The notes under the pieces were generated by a model. It saw only the letters and a program-made list of their open reading frames with translations, ran no database searches and was not told where the DNA came from. From Deltaproteobacteria bacterium (GTDB taxonomy: Bacteria > Desulfobacterota > Desulfobacteria > Desulfobacterales > JAFDDL01), in NCBI GenBank assembly GCA_019310865.1, contig JAFDDL010000224.1:1-6324 (forward strand): 6,324 nt of DNA. Reading direction: 5' to 3'. The translations under genes were made by a program, and so were the position numbers. Below are positions 6,203 to 6,324 of the stretch, piece after piece (position 1 is the first letter of the stretch; every line of letters begins with the position of its first letter).

Positions 6203-6228
6203 GTTGAAAACCTGAAGATTTTTTCAAC
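6203..6228. repeat. Inverted repeat upstream of the EEP gene
   Basis: GTTGAAAA (6203-6210) and TTTTCAAC (6221-6228) are perfect 8-bp arms around a 10-base loop. It lies between the candidate promoter and the EEP start, in what would be the untranslated leader. It may be an operator or an RNA hairpin; it is AT-rich and would be a weak stem, and it lacks the GC-rich stem plus T-run of a terminator. Confidence 0.4.
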
Positions 6229-6250
6229 GACATCCCTCCCCTTTTCATGA

Positions 6251-6279
6251 ATACTAAGGGCTCGTGAAAAAATAATCAA
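6251..6279 (-). promoter_or_regulatory. Candidate promoter of the EEP gene
   Basis: Minus strand TTGATT (complement of 6274-6279), 17-bp spacer, TAGTAT (complement of 6251-6256), each matching four of six consensus bases. An 8-bp palindrome TTCATGAA (6244-6251) touches the -10 side. The implied leader is about 105 bases and would include the 6203-6228 inverted repeat. The remaining bases up to 6324 show no convincing gene. Confidence 0.3.
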
Positions 6280-6324
6280 GACTGCATGAACGTCAGGGGC
6301 GCCATCCACTTTCAGAATTCTATT

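Noticed and set aside
6256..6324. Possible end of a mobile element (AGGGCTCGTGAAAAAATAAT and following bases)
   Set aside because: It looks vaguely like a transposon terminus, but there is no partner inverted repeat, target duplication or transposase in the window.
6230..6324. Search for the missing second half of the dtxR/mntR-like gene on the far side of the EEP gene
   Set aside because: The plus-strand frames read by eye there hit stops early and show no HTH or metal-binding motif, so a simple insertion with the other half just beyond is not supported within the window.

Overview
The window reads as chromosomal DNA of a moderately GC-rich Gram-negative bacterium. Gene content and protein style (a LOG-like Rossmann protein, ArsM, an XRE-cupin regulator, a standard bacterial chorismate synthase) suggest an anaerobic Desulfobacterota-type organism. 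That placement is an inference from family resemblance only, because no marker gene is present.

Layout. (1) Bases 1-735, plus strand: the 3' part of a gene for a LOG / lysine-decarboxylase-like Rossmann nucleotide-binding protein, cut by the window edge. (2) Bases 698-3639, minus strand: a tight three-gene cassette read in the order XRE-HTH/cupin regulator, arsenite methyltransferase (ArsM), 12-TM MFS transporter. The ArsM stop and the transporter ATG abut as TGAATG. The transporter's 3' end overlaps the convergent LOG-like gene by 38 bp. (3) Bases 3734-4822, minus strand: aroC, chorismate synthase, with a plausible promoter at 4892-4920. (4) Bases 5010 to about 5096, plus strand: the first ~29 codons of a DtxR/MntR-family metalloregulator, with its ribosome binding site and a TTGACA box kept but the rest of the gene gone. 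(5) Bases 5107-6138, minus strand: a secreted endonuclease/exonuclease/phosphatase (EEP) family protein with a signal peptide and ten cysteines in the mature part. (6) Bases 6139-6324: non-coding, with a candidate promoter and an inverted repeat.

How the genes may work together. The cassette looks like a small arsenic (or related metalloid) methylation unit: ArsM carries all four cysteines of the characterised enzymes, and the coupled transporter is a natural candidate for exporting or importing a methylated product or precursor. No ArsR is seen; the first gene is instead an XRE-cupin protein, which suggests different regulatory logic. aroC is a housekeeping gene. The dtxR/mntR stub next to the EEP gene marks a rearrangement breakpoint.

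Start corrections: ArsM, AroC and the EEP protein are best started at internal ATGs (2944, 4822, 6138) on the basis of ribosome binding sites. No tRNA, rRNA, CRISPR array, complete insertion sequence or convincing intrinsic terminator was seen.
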